From: Shewanella zhangzhouensis
Lineage (GTDB): Bacteria > Pseudomonadota > Gammaproteobacteria > Enterobacterales > Shewanellaceae
Reading direction: 5' to 3'
NCBI RefSeq assembly: GCF_019457615.1
Contig: NZ_CP080414.1
Span: forward strand, 3,222,501-3,286,500
Length of the DNA stretch: 64,000 nt
The notes under the pieces are model-generated. The model was given only the letters and a program-made list of their open reading frames with translations. It was not told where the DNA came from and searched no databases. This document shows, in pieces, positions 1-7,930 of the stretch; position 1 is the first letter of the stretch; every line of letters starts with the position of its first letter. A program made the translations under genes and the position numbers.

Positions 1-1662
1 GATGCCCTGAATGTTGGCGGTAGAATCCTGAGTACGGGACGCCAGGGTGCGCACCTCATCGGCCACCACGGCAAAACCCCGTCCCTGCTCTCCGGCCCTG
101 GCGGCTTCAATGGCGGCGTTAAGCGCCAGCAGGTTGGTTTGCTCGGCAATGTTACGGATAACGCTGAGTACTTCACCAATTTTTTCTGAGCTGCCCCTGA
201 GATCTTTTATCACTGCCGCGGCTTCTATCACCCTGGATGAGAGGGTTTCTATGCCGGTGGTAGCCTCAGCGACTATTTGTTTGCCGTCATCGGCCTGTGT
301 CTGGGCAGTTTCGGCAAAGTCAGCCGTCCGCTGCGCACTGGCAGCCATTTCCTGACTGGTGTGAGCCATTTCGATAGCGGCGGCCGCTACCGAGTCGATT
401 TGTGCCTTTTGCCTGGAAACGGCGCCAACAGCCACATCACAAATTTTACGGGCTTCGACAATGCCGTCATCCACGTCACGGGTCAGGTCGCGGGTCTGGC
501 GCAGCATTTGTTGTACCTTGGCCGCAAACCGATTGAAGGCATCGGCCATGAGTCCCAGCTCGTCTTCCCGCTGAATGTCGATACGGCGGGACAAATCACC
601 CTCACCACTGGCCATGTTGTCCATGGCACCGAGCAGCGACTTGAGCTGCCTGCGAAGCGGGAGTAGCAACAGCCAAACGGTCACGCCCACCAGGAGGATG
701 ATACCCAGGGACATCAGGCAGGCATTCCAGAATGCATCGCGCACCGGCGCCTCAATCACCTCGTGGGGAAGCATAAAGGCCAGGTGCCATTTTTGTTTGG
801 GGTAGTCCCCCGCCACTTCAACGAAGGCCACGCGTTGGGGATTCCCCTGATAGACCACATCGGTAAATCCACTTGATTGACGCTGCATCAGCTGGCCAAG
901 GGCAGTGAAACCTTCGCTGCCATTATTGTCGACCTTTTGAATGGCTGAGCCAGGAGGAAAGCTCTCGTTAAATCCGGGGAAGTACACCAGCTTGCCATCG
1001 CCAGTCATCAGAAACGCCTGGCCAGAACCCTGATATTTAATGGGTGCCAGCAGCGACTTGCCAATGGTATCGATAAGAATGTCCATGCCGCCAATACCCA
1101 ACAACTGGCCGTTGGCACCATAAACCGGCGTTTTTACCGTTGCCGAGATAGAGCCATCATTGGCATCGACAGCCGGGTCGCCCACAAACAGACCGCCCTT
1201 GTCCAGAGCTTCCTGCCACCAGGGACGCTTGTTGGTGTAGTAATTGGGGTCGCCATCGTAACGGCCATTGAGGTCGAAATATTCAAAGGTATTGGCAGAG
1301 CCAAAGAATACCGACTTGATATCGGCATCCTTGTCGGAAAAATATCTGAAGTACTGCACTATGCGCTGATATTGGGCATCGCTGGCAAGATTGCTGCCCC
1401 TGGCCTTGTAATGGGTAAACCAATCCACCAGGCCGGGCTCGGCAAACACCGCATGGATGATCTGGCCCTTGGCAACGAAGTAGCCACGAATGTCGCGGCT
1501 TTTTTGCTCCATCAGCGCATTGATGTCGCCATCAATGGTGGCGCGGGTGGATTGGCTGGCATCACGCACCAAAAAGGTTGCGACCAGCGCCAGCAATATC
1601 GCCAGAGCGCCAACCAGCGTCAGTACAAGCTGTAGGCTCAAAGAACGTTTGATATGTCCCAT
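1..1662 (-). CDS. methyl-accepting chemotaxis protein with dCache sensor (C-terminus beyond window)
   Basis: This is an inner-membrane chemoreceptor that would signal to CheA/CheW. The reading frame is open from ATG at 1662 to the left edge. It shows an N-terminal membrane segment (about residues 9-31), a periplasmic dCache-type domain to about residue 300, a second membrane segment (about 310-335), a HAMP region, and the MCP signalling tip (AEQTNLLALNAAIEAARAGE), which lies near the window edge. The Cache domain carries YYTNKRPWW and a later GGMD, which resemble, but do not fully match, the dCache amino-acid-binding motif. The ligand is therefore unknown. It appears to be a single-gene unit. 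The bfr terminator lies upstream. The family call is firm; only the C-terminal end of the signalling domain is missing. Confidence 0.95.
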   Translation of the reverse strand, partial: MGHIKRSLSLQLVLTLVGALAILLALVATFLVRDASQSTRATIDGDINALMEQKSRDIRGYFVAKGQIIHAVFAEPGLVDWFTHYKARGSNLASDAQYQRIVQYFRYFSDKDADIKSVFFGSANTFEYFDLNGRYDGDPNYYTNKRPWWQEALDKGGLFVGDPAVDANDGSISATVKTPVYGANGQLLGIGGMDILIDTIGKSLLAPIKYQGSGQAFLMTGDGKLVYFPGFNESFPPGSAIQKVDNNGSEGFTALGQLMQRQSSGFTDVVYQGNPQRVAFVEVAGDYPKQKWHLAFMLPHEVIEAPVRDAFWNACLMSLGIILLVGVTVWLLLLPLRRQLKSLLGAMDNMASGEGDLSRRIDIQREDELGLMADAFNRFAAKVQQMLRQTRDLTRDVDDGIVEARKICDVAVGAVSRQKAQIDSVAAAAIEMAHTSQEMAASAQRTADFAETAQTQADDGKQIVAEATTGIETLSSRVIEAAAVIKDLRGSSEKIGEVLSVIRNIAEQTNLLALNAAIEAARAGEQGRGFAVVADEVRTLASRTQDSTANIQGI

Positions 1663-1797
1663 CGGATTACCCTTTCGCAGTTATTGTTGTTGGGCGAAAT
1701 AAGCCCACCAATCTAGCAACAATAGCCGCAGGATAACAGTGAAATCACAGTAAATTTAGGCAAATAGCTCCGTACAGCTGGGCGTCTTTAACATAAA

Positions 1798-1821
1798 AAC
1801 GCCGGCGTACTTGCCGGCGTT
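1798..1821 (-). terminator. rho-independent terminator of the bfr operon
   Basis: Perfect 9-bp stem AACGCCGGC/GCCGGCGTT with a 6-nt loop, followed on the minus strand by a T-run. It lies about 35 bp beyond the last bfr stop codon. Confidence 0.85.
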
Positions 1822-1857
1822 TTCCATGGAGGTGAAGCAGAAAGTAAACAAATAGCT

Positions 1858-2328
1858 TCAGGACATTTTGGACTGGAGGTAATTGGGCAAACCAACGCGG
1901 TCTATCAAACCCAGTTGTTTTTCCAGCCAGTACAGGTGGTCATCTTCGGTTTCTTCCAACAGCTGCTGCAGCAGCTCACGGGTGACATAATCCCCCTTGG
2001 TTTCACACAGGGCAATAACCCGTCGCAGGTTGTCGGCCACCTTGTATTCATACGCCAGATCGCTCTTTAACATGGCTTCCACATCTTTGCCTATGTTGAG
2101 CTTTTCCCTGCTGGCGACATCCGGCGTGCCCTCCAGAAACAGGATACGGGACACCAATTTGGCCGCATGCTCGCGCTCGTCGTCTGATTCATGGGCGATG
2201 CGCTCGTAAAGCTCATTCAGTCCCCAATCCTCATACATTCTGGCATGCACAAAATACTGATCCATGGCCGATAATTCACCGGTTAGCAAACCATTCAGCG
2301 CATCTATAACTTCCTGATGACCTTTCAT
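1858..2328 (-). CDS. bacterioferritin, ferroxidase-type subunit lacking the haem Met
   Basis: This 156-residue bacterioferritin subunit belongs to the iron-storage shell that oxidises and stores Fe(II) in the cytoplasm. By alignment to E. coli Bfr, the di-iron ligands E18, E51, H54 and E94 are present, and a C-terminal E/H pair lies at about 128/131, one residue later than usual. Haem-ligand Met52 is replaced by Arg, so this subunit should not provide a haem axial ligand. The start at 2328 (MKGHQEV) is chosen because AAGGAG lies just upstream; a start 5 codons earlier would sit on top of that ribosome binding site. It follows the second bfr gene by 11 bp in the same operon. This is the classic alpha-type partner of a heteromeric bacterioferritin. 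Confidence 0.95.
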   Translation of the reverse strand: MKGHQEVIDALNGLLTGELSAMDQYFVHARMYEDWGLNELYERIAHESDDEREHAAKLVSRILFLEGTPDVASREKLNIGKDVEAMLKSDLAYEYKVADNLRRVIALCETKGDYVTRELLQQLLEETEDDHLYWLEKQLGLIDRVGLPNYLQSKMS

Positions 2329-2339
2329 TTTGCTCTCCT

Positions 2340-2810
2340 TCAATCGTCCATTTGCGACTGCAAGTAATTTTGAATGCCGGTGAGGCGAATAAGCTCAAAC
2401 TGGGACTCAAGCCAGTCGAGATGCTCTTCCTCGTCTTCAAGGATGTCCTCGAGGATGTCGCGGCTTACATAGTCCTGCAGTTTTTCGCATTCGGCGATGG
2501 CAGCACGCAGCAGAGGCAACTGCTCTTCCAGCATGCTCTTGTCGCAGCCCAGCATTTCTTCTGAATGTTCACCGATCCGCAGCTTGCCCAATGCCTGAAG
2601 GTTGGGCAATCCCTCGAGGAAAAGCACCCGCTCAATCAGTTTGTCGGCATGCTTCATGTCTTCGATGGATTTTTTGTAATCCTTGCTGTTGAGCTTTTCC
2701 AGCCCCCAGTTTTTGAACATCCGGGCATGGAGAAAATACTGATTGATTGCAGTAAGCTCGGCAGTCAATACCTTGTTGAGGTGGCTTACCACACTGGCAT
2801 GGCCTTTCAT
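2340..2810 (-). CDS. bacterioferritin, haem-binding subunit with altered ferroxidase centre
   Basis: First gene of the bfr pair, 156 residues, with strong similarity to E. coli Bfr (AINQYFLHARMFKNWGL). Met52, the haem ligand, is present in IEDMKHAD. The di-iron site is altered: position 51 is Asp instead of Glu and position 94 is Leu (the sequence reads KSMLEEQ), while E18, H54, E127 and H130 remain. It probably forms mixed 24-mers with the downstream subunit, one contributing haem and the other ferroxidase activity. The start at 2810 (MKGHASV) matches family N-termini; AAGGACG lies upstream. An in-frame start 33 codons earlier would encode an unrelated N-terminal extension across the regulatory region and was rejected. 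Confidence 0.95.
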   Translation of the reverse strand: MKGHASVVSHLNKVLTAELTAINQYFLHARMFKNWGLEKLNSKDYKKSIEDMKHADKLIERVLFLEGLPNLQALGKLRIGEHSEEMLGCDKSMLEEQLPLLRAAIAECEKLQDYVSRDILEDILEDEEEHLDWLESQFELIRLTGIQNYLQSQMDD

Positions 2811-2837
2811 AAGCAAACGTCCTTGGTTGGATGAAAA

Positions 2838-2851
2838 TTGATCTACATCAA
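2838..2851. promoter_or_regulatory. perfect FNR/EtrA-type box upstream of bfr
   Basis: TTGATCTACATCAA matches the FNR consensus TTGAT-N4-ATCAA exactly and extends to a perfect palindrome with 8-bp arms (2835-2854). It is 27 bp upstream of the first bfr start codon. A weak promoter on the minus strand (TTGATT at 2880-2885, TAGGGT at 2857-2862, 17-bp spacing) would place the box near +1, a position that suggests repression. The motif is seen directly; the regulator and the direction of control are inferred. Confidence 0.7.
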
Positions 2852-2958
2852 TTTCAACCCTAGTACAGCTGGGATGAATAATCAACTTTTCCTTTAATAT
2901 CAACAACATCTAAAGGTTAATTATTCTTATTGCGTTTATGCTTATCAACGAGCGGGGA

Positions 2959-3918
2959 TTAAAACAGCTCTATATCGTCATCGATTTGCGTCGGCAGCAA
3001 ATCGCCATGATTAAAGAGGTCATGATAAAACGCCCATCTGTTGCGGCCATTGTCTTTGGCAAAATAGAGGGCTTTGTCGGCTTTCATCATAACGGACATG
3101 GGGTTATCTTCCAGGGTGAGTGACGTTATCCCGATAGAAAGCGTGACCGGGCCGGTTTTTTCGTGCTGGATTTTACCGACGTCCGCCATCAGCTTACGGC
3201 AGATGTACTCGACTTCATGCTGAGATTTGTTGTCCAGCAGCACCACAAACTCATCACCCCCGAAGCGAAATAAGGCATCTTCGTCACTGAAGCAGTCATT
3301 CATCGCCCGGCTAATCCGAAGCAGGACTTCGTCCCCGTATAGGTGGCCAAGGGTATCGTTTATCTTCTTGAAGAAGTCAATATCAAAGGTCAGCATCCAA
3401 AAATAGGGTGCCCTGCGGGTCTCTGTCCGAATGTGGCTGAAAAGATGAAACAGGCGTGCGTCGTAGGCCTTTCGGTTAAGCAGGCCTGTTAAGCCATCGG
3501 TCTGGCTGTCGAGTACGACCCGGGCAAAGTTTTCGTAAATACGGGCGAATGCCTGCAGCATCATCAGGTTGGCATTGTTCAAGTCGAGGTCGTAAACCAG
3601 AAGCACCTTAACCACGGCATCATTCATTTTGACCGGCAGCGCCACCTTACAGCGCTCATCCTGATCGCAAATTGCGTTTTTACCGGTTTCTATGCATTGC
3701 TGCACACAGGGTGGTGGATTATCCAGTGCCAGCACGAAATCGGTTGAGGTGAGGAATTTTGGAAAATGAGGCAAATCGCCCACATTGATAACCGCAACCT
3801 GCTTTACCCCCAGTGTTTGCTCAATGGTTTCAATCAAACAGGTGGCAAGTGACTGCAACTGACGCTGCTCGGTAATAGAAGCAACAGAATTCAGTATATG
3901 TTCGGGTGCAGAACTCAT
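2959..3918 (-). CDS. diguanylate cyclase (GGDEF domain)
   Basis: 319-residue cytoplasmic protein predicted to make c-di-GMP from two GTP. The N-terminal ~130 residues look like a GAF-type sensor domain with several Cys residues (CVQQC, CDQDERC). The C-terminal GGDEF domain begins at DSQTDGLTGLLNRKAYDARL and has an intact GGDEF active-site motif at about residues 220-224. The inhibitory RxxD site expected just before it reads SDED, so the Arg is missing and product inhibition may be weak. No membrane segment is visible from the chosen start (MSSAPEHI, with GGGGGAAAG upstream). It stands alone between bfr and the nqr operon, all on the minus strand. Confidence 0.9.
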   Translation of the reverse strand: MSSAPEHILNSVASITEQRQLQSLATCLIETIEQTLGVKQVAVINVGDLPHFPKFLTSTDFVLALDNPPPCVQQCIETGKNAICDQDERCKVALPVKMNDAVVKVLLVYDLDLNNANLMMLQAFARIYENFARVVLDSQTDGLTGLLNRKAYDARLFHLFSHIRTETRRAPYFWMLTFDIDFFKKINDTLGHLYGDEVLLRISRAMNDCFSDEDALFRFGGDEFVVLLDNKSQHEVEYICRKLMADVGKIQHEKTGPVTLSIGITSLTLEDNPMSVMMKADKALYFAKDNGRNRWAFYHDLFNHGDLLPTQIDDDIELF

Positions 3919-4011
3919 AACACTTTCCCCCGTTTGGTGCTGAATGACCGACCCATGCCAGTATAGCCAGCATAGGTGTTTATTCGGGGAAATAAAACCG
4001 AGGCGGAAAAC

Positions 4012-4039
4012 AATAAAGGCTCCCATGGGAGCCTTTATT
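4012..4039 (-). terminator. terminator of the nqr-apbE-nqrM operon
   Basis: Perfect 28-bp palindrome (arms AATAAAGGCTCCCA/TGGGAGCCTTTATT), followed on the minus strand by GTTTT. It lies just beyond the nqrM stop and ahead of the GGDEF gene. Confidence 0.8.
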
Positions 4040-4054
4040 TGATGCTGTCCTGCG

Positions 4055-4279
4055 TTAAAGGATCCTGTCCTTGGTCAGCTTTTCCTTGCGAGCCTCTTCG
4101 GCAGCCATTTTGGCTTTGCGCTTGTCGCAGGGATCATCACAGTCACAGGCTTTATCGATACCCAAGGCACCGAGGCCTCCGCAACTACCGGCAACGGCCT
4201 TTTTCTTGATGATATAACCAATTGACATCAAAAGGAAAAACACCATAAGCACCGCAAAAGCTGCGATAAAGGTACTCAT
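4055..4279 (-). CDS. nqrM: Na+-NQR maturation protein NqrM
   Basis: 74-residue protein with one N-terminal membrane helix (about residues 3-24) followed by a four-cysteine segment (GSCGGLG, KACDCDDPC) and a charged tail. This is the pattern of NqrM (DUF539), which is needed to assemble functional Na+-translocating NADH:quinone reductase, probably by delivering iron to the NqrD/NqrE cysteine site. It starts 3 bp after the apbE stop and is the last gene of the nqr operon before a strong terminator. The placement supports the family assignment. Confidence 0.93.
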   Translation of the reverse strand: MSTFIAAFAVLMVFFLLMSIGYIIKKKAVAGSCGGLGALGIDKACDCDDPCDKRKAKMAAEEARKEKLTKDRIL

Positions 4280-4282
4280 ACA

Positions 4283-5308
4283 TCACTCCTGAGTGGACTT
4301 AACGAAGGGCAAAAATGCGTCGCTGTAGTGTACCACAAACTCTTCGCCCTGTTTTTCAATCAGCATTATCGCCAGTCCCTGCTGTTTGGCAAGTTCCAAT
4401 GACGCTTCAGTGCCCAGTACCATCATGGCCGTCGCAAGGCCGTCGGCAGTCATACAGCTTGGGTGCAGCACGGTGACAGATGCCAAGGTGTGCTCGATGG
4501 GATAACCGGTTCTTGGGTCTATCAGATGCGAGAAGCGTTTGCCATTTTCTTCGAAGTAGTTGCGATAATCGCCCGAGGTAGCCATACCCATATTGCCGGG
4601 TTCGATTACCTGAGACACTGCGCGGCCTTCAGCCTGGGGCTTTTCAACAGCTATACGCCAGCTGCTGCCATCCCCCTTGGTGCCCTTGATGCGCAGTTCG
4701 CCACCAATTTCTACCAGATAGCCACTGGTGTGATACTTATCCAGCAAATCGGCAATTACATCCACGCCATACCCCTTGGCGATGGATGACAAATCTACAT
4801 AGAGATGAGCATTGCGCTTATAGAGGCGGTTACCGTCAATGCTGATATTCTGAATACCGGTGCGTGCTTTGGCAGCTTCAATCTCTTCTTCGGTAGGAGA
4901 CTTGATAGGACGCTTATCCGGTCCAAATCCCCAAATATTAACCAGAGGCCCAAGGGTAATATCCAGCGCACCATCGGTGACGTCATACAAACGCATACCT
5001 TCGCGAACCACCTTGATAGTGTCGTCCGACACTTCCACACCCTGCTCCAATGGCAACTGATTGAAGCGGCTCAGCTCAGAGGTGGGTCGGTACGTGGACA
5101 TCTGGTCATTCACCCGCTCCAATGCCAGGTCAATCTCGGCCTGCAGAAGTTGGCTTTGGGGTAAGGCGTCACTGGGGACTACCTTGATGTGATACGTGGT
5201 GCCCATGGTGCTGCCTGACAGGCTCACCACCTCGGGTGCTTTAGAACAAGCTGAAATAAAAAAGGCCAGTCCGACAAGGACCAGCCAGTTTGATAAGGTC
5301 TTTTTCAT
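4283..5308 (-). CDS. apbE: FAD:protein FMN transferase ApbE (lipoprotein)
   Basis: 341-residue periplasmic lipoprotein (lipobox ISAC, Cys about 21) of the ApbE family, which attaches FMN covalently to Thr in a D-x-x-S-G-A-T motif. Motifs seen include SGSTMGTTYHI, AKGYGVD, IDPRTGYP and MTADGLATAMM. Both predicted substrates are in the same operon: NqrB (SGAT, Thr about 229) and NqrC (SGAT, Thr about 233). The start at 5308 (MKKTLSNW) gives a proper signal peptide; a longer frame 20 codons upstream lacks one. A 75-bp gap with a stable hairpin separates it from nqrF. Confidence 0.95.
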   Translation of the reverse strand: MKKTLSNWLVLVGLAFFISACSKAPEVVSLSGSTMGTTYHIKVVPSDALPQSQLLQAEIDLALERVNDQMSTYRPTSELSRFNQLPLEQGVEVSDDTIKVVREGMRLYDVTDGALDITLGPLVNIWGFGPDKRPIKSPTEEEIEAAKARTGIQNISIDGNRLYKRNAHLYVDLSSIAKGYGVDVIADLLDKYHTSGYLVEIGGELRIKGTKGDGSSWRIAVEKPQAEGRAVSQVIEPGNMGMATSGDYRNYFEENGKRFSHLIDPRTGYPIEHTLASVTVLHPSCMTADGLATAMMVLGTEASLELAKQQGLAIMLIEKQGEEFVVHYSDAFLPFVKSTQE

Positions 5309-5352
5309 TGGGACCTGCAATTCTCGATTCTTTACAGACACTGTTAAGAAAC

Positions 5353-5378
5353 TTGGCCCCCTGAGCACCGGGGGCCAA
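5353..5378 (-). terminator. intercistronic hairpin between nqrF and apbE (possible attenuator)
   Basis: 9-bp perfect stem TTGGCCCCC/GGGGGCCAA with an 8-nt loop, followed on the minus strand by GTTTCTT. The T-run is imperfect, so partial termination or 3'-end protection of the nqrA-F message is more likely than full termination. Confidence 0.5.
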
Positions 5379-5383
5379 CACCA

Positions 5384-6640
5384 TTATCCGCCGAAGTCAT
5401 CCAACAGGATGTTTTCGTCTTCAACACCGAGGTCTTTGAGCATGGCAATTACTGCCGCGTTCATCATTGGAGGTCCACACATGTAGAACTCACAATCCTC
5501 TGGGGCTTCATGGTCTTTCAGATAGTTTTCGTACAGTACGTTGTGAATGAAACCTGTGTAGCCATCCCAGTTATCCTCTGGCTGAGGATCAGACAGGGCA
5601 ACGTGCCACACAAAGTTATCATTCTCGGCCGCCAGACCGTCGAAATCTTCTACATAGAACATTTCGCGCTTGGAACGGGCACCGTACCAGAAGCTCATCT
5701 TACGCTTGCTCTTCAGACGCTTGAGTTGGTCGAAGATGTGCGAGCGCATTGGGGCCATACCGGCACCGCCACCGATGAAGACCATCTCAGCGTTAGTGTC
5801 CTTGGCAAAGAATTCACCAAATGGACCGGAAATGGTCACCTTGTCACCGGCCTTCAGGCTCCAGATGTAAGAAGACATCTTACCGCATGGCAGGCTCAGG
5901 TTACGTGGAGGAGGCGTCGCAATACGCACGTTCAGCATGATGATGCCAAACTCTTCAGGGTAGTTGGCCATGGAGTAAGCACGAATAGTCGGCTCATCAA
6001 CCTTGGACTCCAGCTTGAAGAAACCGAAGTGTTCCCAGTCGCCACGATATTTCTCAGGTACGTCGAAATCGGCGTACTTAACATGGTGAGCAGGGGCTTC
6101 AATCTGGATGTAACCACCGGCACGGAAAGGTACAGACTCACCATCAGGGATGGCCAGCTTGAGTTCCTTGATGAAGGTTGCCTTGTTATCGTTGGAGATA
6201 ACAGTACAGTCCCACTTCTTGATACCGAAGATTTCTTCTTCCAGCTCAATTTCCATGTCGGTTTTTACGTTAACCTGACACGCCAGACGACAACCTTTTT
6301 TGGCTTCGCCCTTGGAGATGTGGTCCAGTTCAGTTGGCAGAATGTCGCCACCACCAGACCTCACATGCACACGGCACTGACCACAAGAGCCACCGCCACC
6401 ACAGGCTGATGATACGAAGATACCGCTGTTTGCCAATGCACCGAGCAGTTTGCCGCCAGCTGCAGTTTTGATGGCTTTTTCGGGATCGTGGTTGATACCA
6501 ATAGTGATGTCACCGCTGGAAACCAGCTTGGATTTGGCGAACAAAATCACCAGCACCAACACCAGTACGATGGCGGTAAACATACTCACACCGAGGTAAA
6601 CCTCGAGTGGAGTAGATTTAAAAATACCAAGAATATCCAT
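5384..6640 (-). CDS. nqrF: Na+-NQR subunit F (NADH dehydrogenase, FAD and 2Fe-2S)
   Basis: 418-residue NADH-oxidising subunit of the sodium-pumping NADH:ubiquinone oxidoreductase. It has an N-terminal membrane helix (about 13-35), then a ferredoxin-type domain with C80-x5-C86-x2-C89 and C121 for the 2Fe-2S cluster. The FAD-binding and NADH-binding reductase domains follow (RAYSMANYP, FIGGGAGMAPMRSHI, YMCGPPMM). The length is slightly longer than the ~408 usual in Vibrio. Electrons pass from NADH to FAD to 2Fe-2S and on to the NqrD/E iron site and the NqrC/NqrB flavins. It follows nqrE by 49 bp. Confidence 0.98.
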   Translation of the reverse strand: MDILGIFKSTPLEVYLGVSMFTAIVLVLVLVILFAKSKLVSSGDITIGINHDPEKAIKTAAGGKLLGALANSGIFVSSACGGGGSCGQCRVHVRSGGGDILPTELDHISKGEAKKGCRLACQVNVKTDMEIELEEEIFGIKKWDCTVISNDNKATFIKELKLAIPDGESVPFRAGGYIQIEAPAHHVKYADFDVPEKYRGDWEHFGFFKLESKVDEPTIRAYSMANYPEEFGIIMLNVRIATPPPRNLSLPCGKMSSYIWSLKAGDKVTISGPFGEFFAKDTNAEMVFIGGGAGMAPMRSHIFDQLKRLKSKRKMSFWYGARSKREMFYVEDFDGLAAENDNFVWHVALSDPQPEDNWDGYTGFIHNVLYENYLKDHEAPEDCEFYMCGPPMMNAAVIAMLKDLGVEDENILLDDFGG

Positions 6641-6689
6641 TAATTTATCCTTAGAAGACCTTTACTTAACAGCCTTCTTGAGGTGCCCC

Positions 6690-7298
6690 TTACAGGGACA
6701 CACCAGAGAACGACATGAATCCCAGCGCCATCAGGCCAGCGGTAATAAAGGTGATACCAAGACCACGCAGACCGTCAGGCACATCGGCGTACTTCATCTT
6801 CTCACGGATACCCGCCAGCAATACGATGGCCAGTGCCCAACCAATGCCCGAGCCCACACCATAAACCAGCGACTCAGGCAGGTTATAGTCACGCTCAACC
6901 ATAAAGGACACAGCACCGAAGATTGCACAGTTAACGGTGATCAGTGGCAGGAAGATACCCAGCGCGTTGTACAACGGTGGGAAGTACTTATCCAACGCCA
7001 TCTCGAGGATCTGAACCAGAGCAGCAATAACACCGATGAAGGTGATGAACTTCAGGAAGCTGAGATCTGCCTCTGGAACACCGGCCCATGCCAGTGCGCC
7101 AGGCGCCAGAATGCCCTGATAGATGATTTGGTTAGCGGGTACAGAAATCGCCAGTACCACGATAACGGCAACGCCCAGGCCCATGGCAGTTTTTACCTTC
7201 TTGGACACGGCCAGGAAGGTACACATGCCGAGGAAGAAGGACAGGGCCATGTTTTCAATGAAAACAGAGCGGATTAACAGACTGATATAATGTTCCAT
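6690..7298 (-). CDS. nqrE: Na+-NQR subunit E
   Basis: 202-residue integral membrane subunit with six predicted helices. It pairs with NqrD; their conserved cysteines (here GMC26 and VNCAIFG) form the intramembrane iron site lying between the NqrF 2Fe-2S cluster and the NqrC FMN. The length and residues match the family closely. It starts 5 bp after nqrD. Confidence 0.98.
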   Translation of the reverse strand: MEHYISLLIRSVFIENMALSFFLGMCTFLAVSKKVKTAMGLGVAVIVVLAISVPANQIIYQGILAPGALAWAGVPEADLSFLKFITFIGVIAALVQILEMALDKYFPPLYNALGIFLPLITVNCAIFGAVSFMVERDYNLPESLVYGVGSGIGWALAIVLLAGIREKMKYADVPDGLRGLGITFITAGLMALGFMSFSGVSL

Positions 7299-7303
7299 TG
7301 ACC

Positions 7304-7930
7304 TTATCCTTTTGCTTCAACTTGCTCAGGCTTGTAGGTGCGGATGATCCAAATCAGAACACCGATCAGGAAGAACGCACTTGGCGGCAGCAGGAGCAGA
7401 CCGTTGGGCTGATACCAGCCACCGTCAGAGATCTTGGACAGGATCTCTACGCCGAACAGCGAACCGTTACCGAACAGTTCACGAACGAAGCCTACAGACA
7501 GCAGGATGGCGCCATAACCCAGACCGTTACCGATACCATCCATAAAGCTCATCATTGGAGGCGTCTTCATGGCGTAGGCTTCGGCGCGGCCCATCACGAT
7601 ACAGTTGGTGATGATAAGGCCCACGAATACTGACAGCTGCTTGGCTACGTCATAGGCGTAAGCTTGCAGGATTTGATCAACCACGATTACCAGCGAGGCG
7701 ATAATCGCCATTTGGACGATAATACGTACACTGCTGGGAATGTGGTTACGGATCATGGAGATGAACAGGTTCGAGAACGCAGTCACTGCGGTCAGCGCCA
7801 GGGTCATCACCAGTGCAGTTTCCAGCTTGCTGGTTACTGCCAGCGCACTACAAACACCGAGGATCTGCAGCGCAATCGGGTTGTTATTGATAATAGGTCC
7901 GGTCAGAACCTTTTTCAGTTCGTTGGCCAT
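7304..7930 (-). CDS. nqrD: Na+-NQR subunit D
   Basis: 208-residue, six-helix membrane subunit homologous to NqrE and inserted in inverted orientation in the complex. The iron-site cysteines are visible as GVC27 and TNCIVMG. The start overlaps the nqrC stop by one base (TAATG), which implies translational coupling. Sequence and length are typical. Confidence 0.98.
   Translation of the reverse strand: MANELKKVLTGPIINNNPIALQILGVCSALAVTSKLETALVMTLALTAVTAFSNLFISMIRNHIPSSVRIIVQMAIIASLVIVVDQILQAYAYDVAKQLSVFVGLIITNCIVMGRAEAYAMKTPPMMSFMDGIGNGLGYGAILLSVGFVRELFGNGSLFGVEILSKISDGGWYQPNGLLLLPPSAFFLIGVLIWIIRTYKPEQVEAKG

Noticed and set aside
2811..2909. N-terminal extension of the upstream bacterioferritin
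   Set aside because: The 33 extra codons run through the FNR box and look unlike Bfr; the MKGH start matches the family.
5510..6409. 299-codon open frame on the + strand opposite nqrF
   Set aside because: It is fully antisense to a well-supported gene, has no family resemblance and follows from the codon bias of nqrF.
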